From assembly GCA_965229715.1 (NCBI GenBank), contig CBDDJL010000002.1, positions 124,001-188,000 on the forward strand: DNA of 64,000 nt, written 5' to 3'. The translations under genes were made by a program, and so were the position numbers. This DNA comes from JAVJST01 sp965229715 (GTDB lineage Bacteria > Pseudomonadota > Alphaproteobacteria > Rhodospirillales > Casp-alpha2). Below, in pieces: positions 1 to 8,440 of the stretch (the first letter of the stretch is position 1; every line of letters starts with the position of its first letter). The notes under the pieces were generated by a model, which did no database searches, was not told the origin of the DNA, and worked only from the letters and a program-made list of their open reading frames with translations.

Positions 1-1330
1 TTACGATCCCGAGTTTGCCGCCGTCACCCGCGATCACGACCTCGAGGTGCTCAGGACCGGCCAGACGATTCCCCGCGAGGTCGAGGCCAACACGCAACTG
101 GGCCGCCAAATTCTGCATACCATCAAGTTCCCGGTCCACGACGACGACGGCAAGATCGCCGGACTCGGCGCCGTGGTGAACGACGTCACGCAGTTGAAGG
201 CGGCGGAACGGGCGGCGCGAAGCAACATCCAGACGCTGACGGCAATTCTCGAAAACGCGCCACCGGCGGTGCACGTAAAGGATGCCGAGGGCATCTATCT
301 GACGGTCAATGCGACCTACGAACGCATCTACGACGTTCGCCGCGAAAACGTCATCGGCCGGACAATCGAGGATATCGACTACCCGCACTCCGAGGCCGAA
401 CTGACGCGCATCCTGGAAGCCGACCGGCAGGTTCTGAAAGACGGCGCCGTGCAACGCTACCAGATCGCCAACCCCAGGCCGGGCGGCGAACAGACTCATC
501 TGGACGTCGTCAAGTTTCCGGTCGTCGACGATGAAGACCGGATTTTCGGTATCGGCGCGATCGAGACCGACATCACCGACCAGCGGGCCGTTATGGAAGA
601 TCTGATCGCGTCACGCCGCATGGCGGAGGAAGCCAGTCTGGCGAAGAGCGAGTTCCTCGCGACCATGAGCCACGAATTCCGCACCCCGCTTAACGCCATC
701 CTCGGCTTCAGCGAGATCATTCGCGGCGAGCACTTCGGACCGATCGGTACCGAAGCCTACGCCACCTATGCCAATGACATCCACCAAAGCGGCACCCATC
801 TTCTGAACCTCGTCAACGACATCCTCGACATCGCCGCCATCGAGGCGGGAAAACGGCGCTACGAGTTTGCGGACATCGAACTTGGTCCGTTGATCAGCGA
901 ACAGATCCACTCTTTCGACATGCAGATCACCCGCAAGAAACTCTCGATCGCGGCCGAGATCGCCGACGCGATGCCGTTGCTCCGCGCCGACCGCCGCTCG
1001 GTCATGCAGATCGTTCTCAATCTGCTATCGAATGCGATCAAGTTCACGCCCGAGGGCGGCCGCGTCACCATCACCGGAAGCTGGATCGAAGGAAACGGCC
1101 ATGTCATTCGCGTCGAGGATTCGGGCCCCGGAATTCCATCGGCCGACATCAAGATTGTTACCGAGCCGTTCTCGCAGGTGCGCGCGAACCCTCATCTGGC
1201 GGGCGCCGGAACAGGCCTGGGTCTGTCGATTATCAAATCGTTGGTCGAAGCCCATAACGGCCGCCTCGAGATCGAGAGTCCCGCCGGCAAGGGCACCCGG
1301 GTCACGGTAATCCTGCCGTCCAGTCAGTAA
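1..1330 (+). CDS. PAS-domain sensor histidine kinase, 5'-truncated by the window edge
   Basis: Hybrid-free sensor kinase that would autophosphorylate a histidine in response to a PAS-sensed signal and pass the phosphate to a response regulator not seen here. The frame is open from base 2, so the N-terminus lies outside the window. Visible order: end of one PAS domain (to about codon 75), a complete PAS domain (about codons 80-195, ending in an ETDITDQR linker), a HisKA dimerisation helix with the H-box MSHEFRTPLNAILGF (phospho-acceptor His in SHEFRTP), and a HATPase_c domain with N-box NLLSNAIKFTPEGG, G1 VEDSGPGIP and G2 GAGTGLGLSI. No transmembrane segment or receiver domain is visible in this part. 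The stop codon overlaps the convergent thpR stop by 7 bp. Assignment to the histidine kinase family is secure; the signal is unknown. Confidence 0.95.
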   Translation, partial: YDPEFAAVTRDHDLEVLRTGQTIPREVEANTQLGRQILHTIKFPVHDDDGKIAGLGAVVNDVTQLKAAERAARSNIQTLTAILENAPPAVHVKDAEGIYLTVNATYERIYDVRRENVIGRTIEDIDYPHSEAELTRILEADRQVLKDGAVQRYQIANPRPGGEQTHLDVVKFPVVDDEDRIFGIGAIETDITDQRAVMEDLIASRRMAEEASLAKSEFLATMSHEFRTPLNAILGFSEIIRGEHFGPIGTEAYATYANDIHQSGTHLLNLVNDILDIAAIEAGKRRYEFADIELGPLISEQIHSFDMQITRKKLSIAAEIADAMPLLRADRRSVMQIVLNLLSNAIKFTPEGGRVTITGSWIEGNGHVIRVEDSGPGIPSADIKIVTEPFSQVRANPHLAGAGTGLGLSIIKSLVEAHNGRLEIESPAGKGTRVTVILPSSQ

Positions 1331-1878
1331 CCGCCGGTGACGTCGCGCAGCGGGTACTCGGCGAGCGGCAGATATTCGGCGCCGCCATGGCCCCGGAAAC
1401 TCTGGAACAGAATGAAACGGTCGACCGTGAACGGCGTCTGCGCCACCGGCCCGAGATCCTCCAGCCAGTGACCGAGCCGGTCGACCGGCACGTCGCGCAG
1501 CCGCGCGATCGTCACATGGGGCGCGAACTTGCGCTGCTCGCGCGGTTGGCCCGCCCGCACCACGGCACTCTCGACCTTGGCTTGCAGCCGCATCAACGCC
1601 TCATCGCGCTGAATGCCGGCCCACAGCGTGTGGGCAACGCCGCGACGCTCGAAGTATCCGACGCCGTTGAGCGTGAGGTCGAAGACCGGCACGTCGATCC
1701 CGTCGAGGGCATCGGAAAGATCGCGGGCGTCGACTTCGGAAACCTCGCCGATGAACCGCAACGTGATGTGCATCAGGCCCTGGTCGATCCACCGCGCGCC
1801 GGCGAGGCCGGACTGCAGGGCACCGAGGCGCGCCCGCACATCCACCGGCAGCGGCAGGGCAACGAACAGACGCATCAT
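1324..1878 (-). CDS. thpR: RNA 2',3'-cyclic phosphodiesterase (2H phosphoesterase)
   Basis: 184-residue protein of the LigT/ThpR family, which hydrolyses 2',3'-cyclic phosphate ends on RNA. Both catalytic 2H motifs are present: HITLRF near residue 40 and HVTIARL near residue 125. N-terminal MRLFVALPLP is typical of the family and length is normal. The reading frame stays open upstream to about 2049, but that extension only translates a tandem repeat, so I choose the ATG at 1878 (a second ATG follows at 1875), preceded by AGGAG about 7 nt away. It ends convergently with the histidine kinase, overlapping by 7 bp. The upstream neighbour on the same strand is the aldo/keto reductase, 85 bp away. 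Confidence 0.9.
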   Translation of the reverse strand: MMRLFVALPLPVDVRARLGALQSGLAGARWIDQGLMHITLRFIGEVSEVDARDLSDALDGIDVPVFDLTLNGVGYFERRGVAHTLWAGIQRDEALMRLQAKVESAVVRAGQPREQRKFAPHVTIARLRDVPVDRLGHWLEDLGPVAQTPFTVDRFILFQSFRGHGGAEYLPLAEYPLRDVTGGY

Positions 1879-1886
1879 TGGTCTAT

Positions 1887-1938
1887 CTCCTGATTCCGGC
1901 TCCTGATTCCGGCTCCTGATTCCGGCTCCTGATTCCGG
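1887..1938. repeat. Four perfect tandem copies of a 13-bp unit
   Basis: The unit CTCCTGATTCCGG occurs at 1887-1899, 1900-1912, 1913-1925 and 1926-1938 without a mismatch. On the minus strand each unit contains AGGAG, and the copy nearest thpR supplies that gene's Shine-Dalgarno sequence. Copy number in such perfect short repeats is expected to vary by slippage; any effect on thpR expression is inference. Confidence 0.97.
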
Positions 1939-1963
1939 TTTTCGATACCGGCGTCGCGGCGCG

Positions 1964-3004
1964 TCAGGGCGCCGGATTGGGGTCTTCGTCGTGTACGGCC
2001 TCGATTTCGGCCAACACCTCATCGGACAACACAAGGTCTTCGGACGCAAGATTGGACTCGAGCTGTTCGAGGGTCGTCGCGCCGATGATATTGCTGGTCA
2101 GGAAGTCGCGGCCGTTGACGTAGGCGAGCGCCATTTCGGCCGGATCGAGCCCATGCTTGCGGGCAATCCCGACGTAACGTTCGGTCGCGCGCACGCCGCG
2201 CGGCTGGGTGTAGCGCTGATACTGCGGGAACAGCTTGAGCCGGCTGCGGTCGGGAAGGGCGCCATCGAGATACTTGCCCGAGAGCACGCCGAAGGCGAGC
2301 GGCGAATACGCGAGCAGACCGCAGTCCTCGCGGATCGATACCTCGGCATGGCCGATTTCATAGACCCGGTTGAGCAGGCTGTAGGGATTCTGTATCGACG
2401 CCATGCGCGGCAGGCCCGCGTATTCGGCAAGGGCGAGCATGCGCATCAGACCCCAGGGCGTCTCGTTCGAGCACCCGACGGCGCGGACCTTGCCGGCGTC
2501 GATCAGCTTGCCGAGCGAAGCCAGCACGTCCTCGAACGCCGTCCAGTCGTCATCCTCGGGGTGGTCGTACCCGAGCTGGCCGAAGAAATTGGTTTCGCGC
2601 TCCGGCCAATGCAACTGATAGAGGTCCACGTAATCGGTCCGCAGGCGCTGCAGGCTCTGGTCGATGGCCTCCTCGATGGCGTCAGCGCGGAACGTCGTAT
2701 TGCCGTTCCGGACATGGGCGACGAAATCGCCGGGTCCCGAGACCTTGGTCGCAACGATCACCTTGTCGCGGTTGCCGCGAGCCGCCATCCAGCGCCCGAC
2801 GATAGCCTCGCTCTCGCCCTGGGTTTCGGCTCTGGCCGGAAACGAATACATCTCGGCCGTGTCGAGGAAATTGACGCCGCGGTCCCAGGCCATATCGAGC
2901 TGGGCGAACGCCTCCTCCTCGGTATTCTGTGAGCCGAAGGTCATCGTGCCGAGGCAAATGCGGCTAACATCGATGCCGCTGCGGCCAAGCGGTCGGTAGT
3001 GCAT
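1964..3004 (-). CDS. Aldo/keto reductase, Tas-like
   Basis: 346-residue NADP(H)-dependent aldo/keto reductase, full length for the family. It begins MHYRPLGRSGIDVSRICLG, has the catalytic Asp/Tyr in NFLDTAEMYSFPARAETQG, the lysine in VIVATKVSG and the histidine in YVDLYQLHWPE. The PARAETQGESE stretch after the catalytic Tyr resembles E. coli Tas and plant homologues rather than the YajO/YeaE groups, so the subgroup is fairly clear although the substrate is not. The ATG at 3004 has a ribosome-binding site (AAGGAC, about 7 nt upstream) that lies within a perfect inverted repeat of the leader. Confidence 0.9.
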   Translation of the reverse strand: MHYRPLGRSGIDVSRICLGTMTFGSQNTEEEAFAQLDMAWDRGVNFLDTAEMYSFPARAETQGESEAIVGRWMAARGNRDKVIVATKVSGPGDFVAHVRNGNTTFRADAIEEAIDQSLQRLRTDYVDLYQLHWPERETNFFGQLGYDHPEDDDWTAFEDVLASLGKLIDAGKVRAVGCSNETPWGLMRMLALAEYAGLPRMASIQNPYSLLNRVYEIGHAEVSIREDCGLLAYSPLAFGVLSGKYLDGALPDRSRLKLFPQYQRYTQPRGVRATERYVGIARKHGLDPAEMALAYVNGRDFLTSNIIGATTLEQLESNLASEDLVLSDEVLAEIEAVHDEDPNPAP

Positions 3005-3008
3005 GGGA

Positions 3009-3054
3009 CCGTCCTTGTTTCTTCATATGGGCGGAAAGCCGCCCCCAAGGACGG
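3009..3054 (-). promoter_or_regulatory. Leader hairpin that sequesters the reductase ribosome-binding site
   Basis: Seen directly: 9-nt arms at 3009-3017 and 3046-3054 are perfectly complementary, and inside them a second hairpin (3029-3034 with 3039-3044, loop AAAG) is also perfect. In the mRNA of the minus-strand reductase, the 3009-3017 arm contains CAAGGACGG, whose AAGGA is the best Shine-Dalgarno for the ATG at 3004. The fold would hide it. It could alternatively be a transcription terminator for the upstream FIST gene, but no U-tract follows. Confidence 0.55.
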
Positions 3055-3145
3055 CACCCTGGGTCGGCACGGTGGGTCCCGATGATCTAGCCCGGGACGT
3101 CGGGTTTCGCAACCGGGCGTCGAATGAAACTTCCGGGAACCCGCC

Positions 3146-4297
3146 TCAGAAGAACAGGGCCAGCACACCCGTGTAAGCGTAAAGCCGGGCGTTGGAAATC
3201 TCGCCGCCGCCGAAGAACCCGGCGACCGGTACCGGTCCGAGAATCTCACGGATCATGCGCGCTTCGGCGCCGCCCTCGCCGAACAGACCGGGTCCGCGCG
3301 CCACGCAACTGAAATAGAGCCCGCCGCGCGGCGCGCCCGGCAGCCGCGATTTGAGCCCTTCCAATACGCCGCGGAAATCCGCCTGGGCGCTCTCCGGATC
3401 GCGGCGCACGAACAAGAGACGCTCGCCGGCGGCGACTTCCCCGCCGATTCCGATCCAGCCGCGTTCCTGATCGATGGCCAGCAGATTGCGCACCATGTAG
3501 TCGCCGGTATCCGAGCCGATGACCGGCAGGGCGGCATGAACGTAGCCGGCAAGGCGTTGCAGATCGCGGGCCAGCAATTCGCCGACGTCTTCTTTCAGCA
3601 CGTCGAGCGCCGGCCGGTCGTCGATGGCCATGACGATGTTGTCCGCGGCCTCGGTCACCGTATGGGTCGCGCCGAGCGGCGAGCAGCCCTGGCTCAGCGC
3701 GGTCGCGACCTCCACGCCCGGGCCGAACAGCACGCCCGATGCCGCGCCGCCGTCCTTTCCGTTGACGACGGTGGCGCCCGGTGTCGATACGGCCGCGAGC
3801 CCGCCGACCAGAAACCCGCCGCCAAGCGCACCGCCGGCCTCGAGCGCCAGCATCTCGATCGCCTCGAGGACGCCATGCGTGCCCGGATTGCCGTGAACCA
3901 CGCCGAATGCCGGCGCTGTCGCCTCCATCCATTCGGCAAACTCGGAATCGACGTCTTCGGCCTCGACCGTCAGGCCCGCGGCCGTCCGGAATCCGGCTGC
4001 GGGAAACGCGCCGACAAGCACGGCAACCGCCGGACCGTCATGCAGTTCCCGATCGCCGGCAACAACGCCGCTACCGACGGCGCCGAGCCAGTGCCGTACC
4101 GGCAACGCATCGCGAAGATGCCCGACCACGGAAGCGAGATCGCCAGCCAGCGGATGGCTTGCATAGACGAAGCCGAGATAGTCGCATCCCGCAGGCGCCG
4201 GCGGCAAATCGGCAAGGGCGCCGACACAGGCGTCGGCGCTGGCGCGCCAGTCGCCTTCTCCGATAGCAACCCGAAACGGCGGAAGGTTCTCGCTCAT
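3146..4297 (-). CDS. FIST-domain protein
   Basis: 383-residue soluble protein with the FIST_N plus FIST_C arrangement. FIST domains are associated with signal transduction and proposed to bind small ligands such as amino acids. Visible marks are the N-terminal GCDYLGFVYASHPLAGD segment, the GAVGSGVVAGDRELHDGPAV strand-turn, and the C-terminal GLYFSCVARGPGLFGEGGAE motif, followed by the GFFGGGEI pattern near the end. I chose the ATG at 4297; a longer frame begins at 4336 but its extra residues look like promoter DNA. Neither start has a strong ribosome-binding site. No kinase or cyclase domain is fused to it, so its partner is unknown. Confidence 0.8.
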   Translation of the reverse strand: MSENLPPFRVAIGEGDWRASADACVGALADLPPAPAGCDYLGFVYASHPLAGDLASVVGHLRDALPVRHWLGAVGSGVVAGDRELHDGPAVAVLVGAFPAAGFRTAAGLTVEAEDVDSEFAEWMEATAPAFGVVHGNPGTHGVLEAIEMLALEAGGALGGGFLVGGLAAVSTPGATVVNGKDGGAASGVLFGPGVEVATALSQGCSPLGATHTVTEAADNIVMAIDDRPALDVLKEDVGELLARDLQRLAGYVHAALPVIGSDTGDYMVRNLLAIDQERGWIGIGGEVAAGERLLFVRRDPESAQADFRGVLEGLKSRLPGAPRGGLYFSCVARGPGLFGEGGAEARMIREILGPVPVAGFFGGGEISNARLYAYTGVLALFF

Positions 4298-4451
4298 GCC
4301 GATAGTCTTGCCGAGCGCCGCGATGAATACAAACACGGTTCTTTTCAGCGCACCCTGAGTCGATACCGGCGTGGAAAATCGTACTATTTTGGTCGGCTAA
4401 CAGTTGAAAACGCCCACATACCGTCATATTTTCCGGATACGGAACGTTGAA

Positions 4452-4471
4452 CCGCCCACAGGTGTGGGCGG
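4452..4471 (+). promoter_or_regulatory. Perfect inverted repeat in the leader of the BI-1 gene
   Basis: Arms CCGCCCACA and TGTGGGCGG are separated by GG, 12 nt before the AGGAG ribosome-binding site at about 4484-4488. It could be an operator palindrome or an mRNA leader hairpin; nothing in the sequence decides between them. Confidence 0.5.
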
Positions 4472-4498
4472 CGCAGGAAAACTAGGAGAGCACCACCA

Positions 4499-5227
4499 AT
4501 GGAACCGAACAGGCAGTTCAATCTGCGTACCGGCCAGATGTCCGACTCTCAGGCCCATGCCGCCGGGATCGATGTCGGGCTGCGCGCCTACATGCTCAAG
4601 GTCTACAACTACATGGCCATGGGTCTGGCGCTGACCGGCGCGGTTGCGTTCGCTGCATCGACTTCGATGGAGCTTATGCAGATGATCCACGGCACGCCGC
4701 TCAAATGGGTCGTCATGCTGGCCCCGCTCGGCTTCGTGTTCTTCATGAGCGCCAAGGTCAACTCCATGGCGCCGAGAACGGCGCAAATCTGTTTCTGGAC
4801 GTTCGGCGCGCTGATGGGCCTGTCGCTGAGCTACATCTTCCTGGCCTACACCGGCGCCAGTATCGCCCGCGTGTTCTTCATTACCGCAGGCACGTTCGCC
4901 GGCATGAGTCTCTACGGCTACACCACGAAACGCGACCTTTCCGGCTTCGGCGGCTTCCTGATGATGGGCCTGATCGGCATCATCATCGCGATGGTCGTCA
5001 ACATCTTCATGCAGAGCGAAGCCCTGCACTTCGTCATTTCCGTCGTCGGCGTGCTGGTCTTCGTCGGCCTGACGGCCTGGGATACGCAGCGCATCAAGTC
5101 GATCTACCGCGCCGCCGACGGTGCAGCGGTCGCCGAGAAGAAGGCCATCATGGGCGCCTTGACGCTCTATCTGGACTTCATCAACCTGTTCATCATGCTG
5201 TTGCAGTTGTTCGGCAATCGCGAGTAA
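4499..5227 (+). CDS. Bax inhibitor-1/YccA family membrane protein
   Basis: 242-residue integral inner-membrane protein of the BI-1 (UPF0005) family, related to YccA/YbhL. These proteins are pH-sensitive ion-leak channels or interact with membrane proteases such as FtsH. About seven hydrophobic segments are visible, beginning with NYMAMGLALTGAVAFAAS and ending with the family-typical DFINLFIMLLQLFGNRE. The AFVG-like family loop appears as GVLVFVGLTAWDTQRIKSIY. The start is fixed by AGGAG 10 nt upstream. A strong rho-independent terminator follows 26 bp after the stop. Confidence 0.93.
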   Translation: MEPNRQFNLRTGQMSDSQAHAAGIDVGLRAYMLKVYNYMAMGLALTGAVAFAASTSMELMQMIHGTPLKWVVMLAPLGFVFFMSAKVNSMAPRTAQICFWTFGALMGLSLSYIFLAYTGASIARVFFITAGTFAGMSLYGYTTKRDLSGFGGFLMMGLIGIIIAMVVNIFMQSEALHFVISVVGVLVFVGLTAWDTQRIKSIYRAADGAAVAEKKAIMGALTLYLDFINLFIMLLQLFGNRE

Positions 5228-5253
5228 CCGCACGCATCATTGAAGACGACAGA

Positions 5254-5284
5254 CCGCCCGGCATCCGCCGGGCGGTTTCGTTTT
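5254..5284 (+). terminator. Rho-independent terminator after the BI-1 gene
   Basis: Perfect 9-bp stem CCGCCCGGC/GCCGGGCGG (5254-5262 and 5267-5275) with an ATCC loop, followed by TTTCGTTTT. Clear intrinsic terminator on the plus strand. Confidence 0.92.
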
Positions 5285-5344
5285 GGGTCCGCGCCGGCCG
5301 GCCGGTTTAAGATTTGTTTACCAACGCGCTCTACCTTGAGCGTG

Positions 5345-6433
5345 ATGGACCAGCATTCGAACCGACCGGCGGCAAACGCCCCGCACAGCGCCCCCGATAT
5401 CGATGCGCTGGATGCGGACGGTTTCGGCGCCTCCTATACCCCGCCGCCGCAACAGCATCTGGTCGTCGAATGCCGCACCGACGACCGCTGGAAAGTCGCG
5501 CTCTGCACCACGCTCGACGATCTCGATGCGGCGCTCGACACGGCGCGGGCACTGCGCGCCAACGCGGACATCGACGAGGTTTGCCTGGCGCTGGAAACCG
5601 CTGGCAGCCAGGGCCGGGAAGTTCGCCGCGAGGTCATCCGCCTCGGTGCGGCAGATAGGCCGGCGTCCGAGCCCGCGACCGCATCTGCGACAGCGCCCGC
5701 GGCTGTTGCCGACGGTGTTGTCGAAGCCGATGCCGCCGGCAACGACGACTTTTCCGCCATCTTGCCCGCCATCAAGGCGCCTGATTACACGATCGACGAG
5801 GAAATACTCGATGCACTGGATCCGCAACCGGCCTTGAGCGCAGCCTATGCGCCTGAGAAGCCGGTTCGCCCGGCGCCCGAGCCCCCCAAAGCACCGGCCC
5901 CGCATCCCGTCGACGACGGACCGAGCGAGGCCGATGCGCGGGCCGCTGCGCGGGCGCTGGTCAACTCGCTTTACGGCCTCAATGGCAACGATGGCGAGAA
6001 TGGTCGCAAAAGCGACGGCGACGGCGCTCTCGTGGATTTTCACGACGAACCGCCGATGGATCCGCCCGTGTCCGCGAGCCACGAGGATGAAGACGCTCCC
6101 GGCGCAGCGGATACCACATCTGCGCTAGCCGGCGCGCAACGCGACGCCTGGCTCGACGATCTCGACAAGCTGCCGCCAAGCGGCTGGGCGTCGGCGTCGC
6201 GCCTCGAAGCCGAAGACAACCGTTTCGATGCCGCCGCGCGCCTCGAACGTCCGCTTATCGGCGACCCGTCCGGCATGGCGACCAAGACTTTCATCGTCGC
6301 CGGCACGCTGGCCATGATGGTTCTGGGCGGTGCGCTCGCCGAGCTTATGGCGATCGATATCACGGCCTCGGCGGAAGCCGGCACCGACGCGCCGCGCCCT
6401 GCCGCCATCGTCATGAACGCCGACGAGCGCTGA
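5345..6433 (+). CDS. Hypothetical Ala/Pro/Asp-rich protein with a C-terminal membrane segment
   Basis: 362 residues; I do not recognise a family. The N-terminal 90 residues contain a small ordered-looking region (VVECRTDDRWKVALCTTLDD with helices after it). A long low-complexity middle rich in Ala, Pro, Asp and Glu follows, then one hydrophobic helix near residue 320 (FIVAGTLAMMVLGGALAEL), leaving a short C-terminal tail. This suggests a membrane-anchored protein with a long disordered linker. The frame is open further upstream, but that part overlaps the preceding terminator, so the ATG at 5345 (or the adjacent GTG at 5342) is the likely start. It is monocistronic, with about 265 bp of noncoding DNA after it. 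Confidence 0.7.
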   Translation: MDQHSNRPAANAPHSAPDIDALDADGFGASYTPPPQQHLVVECRTDDRWKVALCTTLDDLDAALDTARALRANADIDEVCLALETAGSQGREVRREVIRLGAADRPASEPATASATAPAAVADGVVEADAAGNDDFSAILPAIKAPDYTIDEEILDALDPQPALSAAYAPEKPVRPAPEPPKAPAPHPVDDGPSEADARAAARALVNSLYGLNGNDGENGRKSDGDGALVDFHDEPPMDPPVSASHEDEDAPGAADTTSALAGAQRDAWLDDLDKLPPSGWASASRLEAEDNRFDAAARLERPLIGDPSGMATKTFIVAGTLAMMVLGGALAELMAIDITASAEAGTDAPRPAAIVMNADER

Positions 6434-6558
6434 CAGCGGAGCGCCGCGCCGCCCGTGCTGGCGCGATCAACCCACAAAATGTCGCTCAGATCATTGCAAC
6501 GTGCGGATGCCTGCGCCAATATCCCGCGCCGTGCGCCGGTTCGGGGCGCACCCAGTTA

Positions 6559-6684
6559 GGGTCTGATCCGATCAGATTTCGCCATTCTGATCGGTGAATC
6601 AGCCCCTAGTTATTTGAAGTAGAGGGCGATTCACGATTTAGGATGAATCACGTCGTGATTCACCCTAAAACGATCGCACTCTAA
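6559..6684. repeat. Intergenic hairpin element, copy A
   Basis: About 126 bp in the gap before the hydroxyacid dehydrogenase gene; a second copy lies at 31848-31973. It consists of a 5' hairpin (9-bp stem CCGATCAGA/TCTGATCGG), a conserved GGTGAATCAGCCCCTA segment, then a long hairpin (TTAGGATGAATCACG against CGTGATTCACCCTAA, one mismatch) enclosed by outer arms TAGAGGGCGAT/ATCGCACTCTA. No reading frame. Possibly a MITE- or REP-like dispersed element. Confidence 0.85.
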
Positions 6685-6699
6685 GTGAGGGGAAGCGCC

Positions 6700-7665
6700 G
6701 TGAGCCACCATATCGTCTTTCTTGACCGCGATACCATCGCACCCGACGTCAATGTCCGCCGGCCCGATTTCGAGCATACGTGGGAGGAACACGGAAAGAC
6801 TGCCGCCGATCAGGTGCTGGAACGGGCGAAAGACGCGACGATCATCATCAACAACAAGGTTCCGCTCCGCGAAGACCTTTTGAAGCAGCTGCCGAACCTC
6901 AAGATGATCGCGGTCGCCGCTACGGGCACGGACTGCATTGATGTCGCCTGGTGCCGCGAAAACGGCATCGTGGTTTCCAACATCCGCGGTTATGCGGTGA
7001 ATACGGTGCCAGAACACACCTTCGCCCTGATGCTGGCGCTGAGCCGCTCGATTATCGGCTACAAGGACGATGTCGCCGCCGGCGAGTGGCAGAAGTCCGG
7101 CCAGTTCTGCTTCTTCAGCCATCGCATCTTCGATCTCTCCGGCAAACGCCTCGGTATTCTTGGCGAAGGCGCGCTCGGTCAGTCCGTCGCATTGATCGCC
7201 CGCGCGTTCGGCATGGAGCCGGTCTTCGCCGCGCACAAGGGCGTCGACGGGCTGGGTCCGCTTTACACGCCGTGGGACGAGGTCATCGAAACCAGCGACG
7301 TCTTCACGCTGCACTGTCCCTTGTTGCCGTCGACCCGCGACATGCTCGCCATGCCGGAGTTCAAGCGCATGAAGAACACCGCGATCATCGTCAATACCGC
7401 GCGGGGCGGTCTGATCGTCGAAGAAGACCTGGTCCAGGCTATCGAACAGGGCGAAATCGCCGGCGCCGGCATCGACGTCACCATGCCGGAACCGCCGGCC
7501 GACGATCACCCGTTTTTCCGGCTGATGGGACGGTCCGACTTCATCTTCACACCGCACGTCGCGTGGGCGAGTCATGAAGCCATTCAGACGCTGTCGGATC
7601 AGATGATCGACAACATCGAGAACTTCGTCGCCGGAAATCCGACAAACGTGGTGGGCGCGTACTGA
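6700..7665 (+). CDS. D-2-hydroxyacid dehydrogenase (glycerate dehydrogenase-like)
   Basis: 321-residue NAD-dependent D-isomer 2-hydroxyacid dehydrogenase. It has the substrate-binding segment IAVAATGTDCIDVAWC, an NAD-binding Rossmann motif LGILGEGALGQSVALIARAF (an unusual E in GEGALG where most members have GxGxxG with R/Q), the catalytic Arg in NTARGGLIVEEDLVQA, Glu in GAGIDVTMPEPP and the His in FTPHVAWAS. These fit the glycerate dehydrogenase/hydroxypyruvate reductase side of the family, but substrate cannot be fixed by eye. The start is GTG at 6700, with GAGGGGA 7 nt upstream; an upstream in-frame GTG at 6685 lies before that site. Repeat copy A occupies its promoter region. Confidence 0.88.
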   Translation: MSHHIVFLDRDTIAPDVNVRRPDFEHTWEEHGKTAADQVLERAKDATIIINNKVPLREDLLKQLPNLKMIAVAATGTDCIDVAWCRENGIVVSNIRGYAVNTVPEHTFALMLALSRSIIGYKDDVAAGEWQKSGQFCFFSHRIFDLSGKRLGILGEGALGQSVALIARAFGMEPVFAAHKGVDGLGPLYTPWDEVIETSDVFTLHCPLLPSTRDMLAMPEFKRMKNTAIIVNTARGGLIVEEDLVQAIEQGEIAGAGIDVTMPEPPADDHPFFRLMGRSDFIFTPHVAWASHEAIQTLSDQMIDNIENFVAGNPTNVVGAY

Positions 7666-8005
7666 TCTTCGGCGCCGAACGACGCGGTCATCCCGTTATT
7701 GCAATATCGGTTTAGATTGCGCCGGTAATCGATTGTTCGTGATCGGGATTTTTACGATTTCTTAACCATGGCTTTAAACGCCAACGGGGGAGCTTTCCAA
7801 ACTCGTTTCCCCGAAATCATTCCATTGAATCAGGTCGTTATCTTCAAATAACGGCATCGTGGTGCAGGTTTGCGGGCTAGCCGTCTGAAATGCGGCAAAA
7901 AGCGCTACGTGCGGTAAGGCGCGGATACCGCTTGAGGCGGCCGTATCGACCGCTGACTGGGTGCGGACCCGGTACCGGGAACGGCCCGGCCGGTCCGGCG
8001 CGACG
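7666..8005. other. Gene-free 340-bp interval between convergent genes
   Basis: Lies between the dehydrogenase and the cold-shock gene. I see no coding frame with a ribosome-binding site, no tRNA, and no canonical terminator. A 12-bp palindrome CCCGGTACCGGG sits near 7970, within a GC-rich stretch that could end cspA transcription. The first half is comparatively AT-rich and could host an unrecognised small RNA. Confidence 0.6.
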
Positions 8006-8215
8006 TTACTCGACGATCGAAATCGTCGATACGGCCATCTTGCCGTTACGCCCTTCTTCCATGTCGTATTCGACCTTCTGGCCTTCGGTCAGGCCGGTCA
8101 GGCCGGACTTCTGCACGGCGGAAATATGCACGAAAGCGTCCTTGCCGCCGTCCTCCGGCTCGATGAAGCCGTAGCCCTTGGTGGCGTTGAACCATTTCAC
8201 GGTTCCGGTCGTCAT
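8006..8215 (-). CDS. Cold-shock domain protein
   Basis: 69-residue single cold-shock domain (OB-fold) nucleic-acid chaperone. RNP1 appears as KGYGFIEPE and RNP2 as DAFVHISAV; the length is exactly that of CspA-type proteins. It binds single-stranded RNA/DNA and melts mRNA structure. The start MTTGTVKWFN is standard; GGACG precedes the ATG. A leader of up to about 200 nt separates it from the MATE gene, so a structured 5' UTR of the cold-shock kind is possible but not demonstrable by eye. Confidence 0.95.
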   Translation of the reverse strand: MTTGTVKWFNATKGYGFIEPEDGGKDAFVHISAVQKSGLTGLTEGQKVEYDMEEGRNGKMAVSTISIVE

Positions 8216-8440
8216 ATTCGTCGTCCTTATTCCTAGTGTGTCGCCCAGTGGACGATATCCCGGCGAAGCCGCCGATAGTCGGTTGAGAGGCCGGGAGTAG
8301 GCTCGAAGGATCGTCGATCGGAAGAGTCACGCCAGGACTTCAAAACCTTAACGCTAAATTCGTACCGCTAGCCCGGCTTCGCCGCAACAACTATCTGCCG
8401 AACGTGAAGGGGCGCCGGGGGGAGTTGCCCGGCACACCCT

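Noticed and set aside
1887..1938. CRISPR array
   Set aside because: Units are directly adjacent 13-mers without spacers and no cas gene is nearby.
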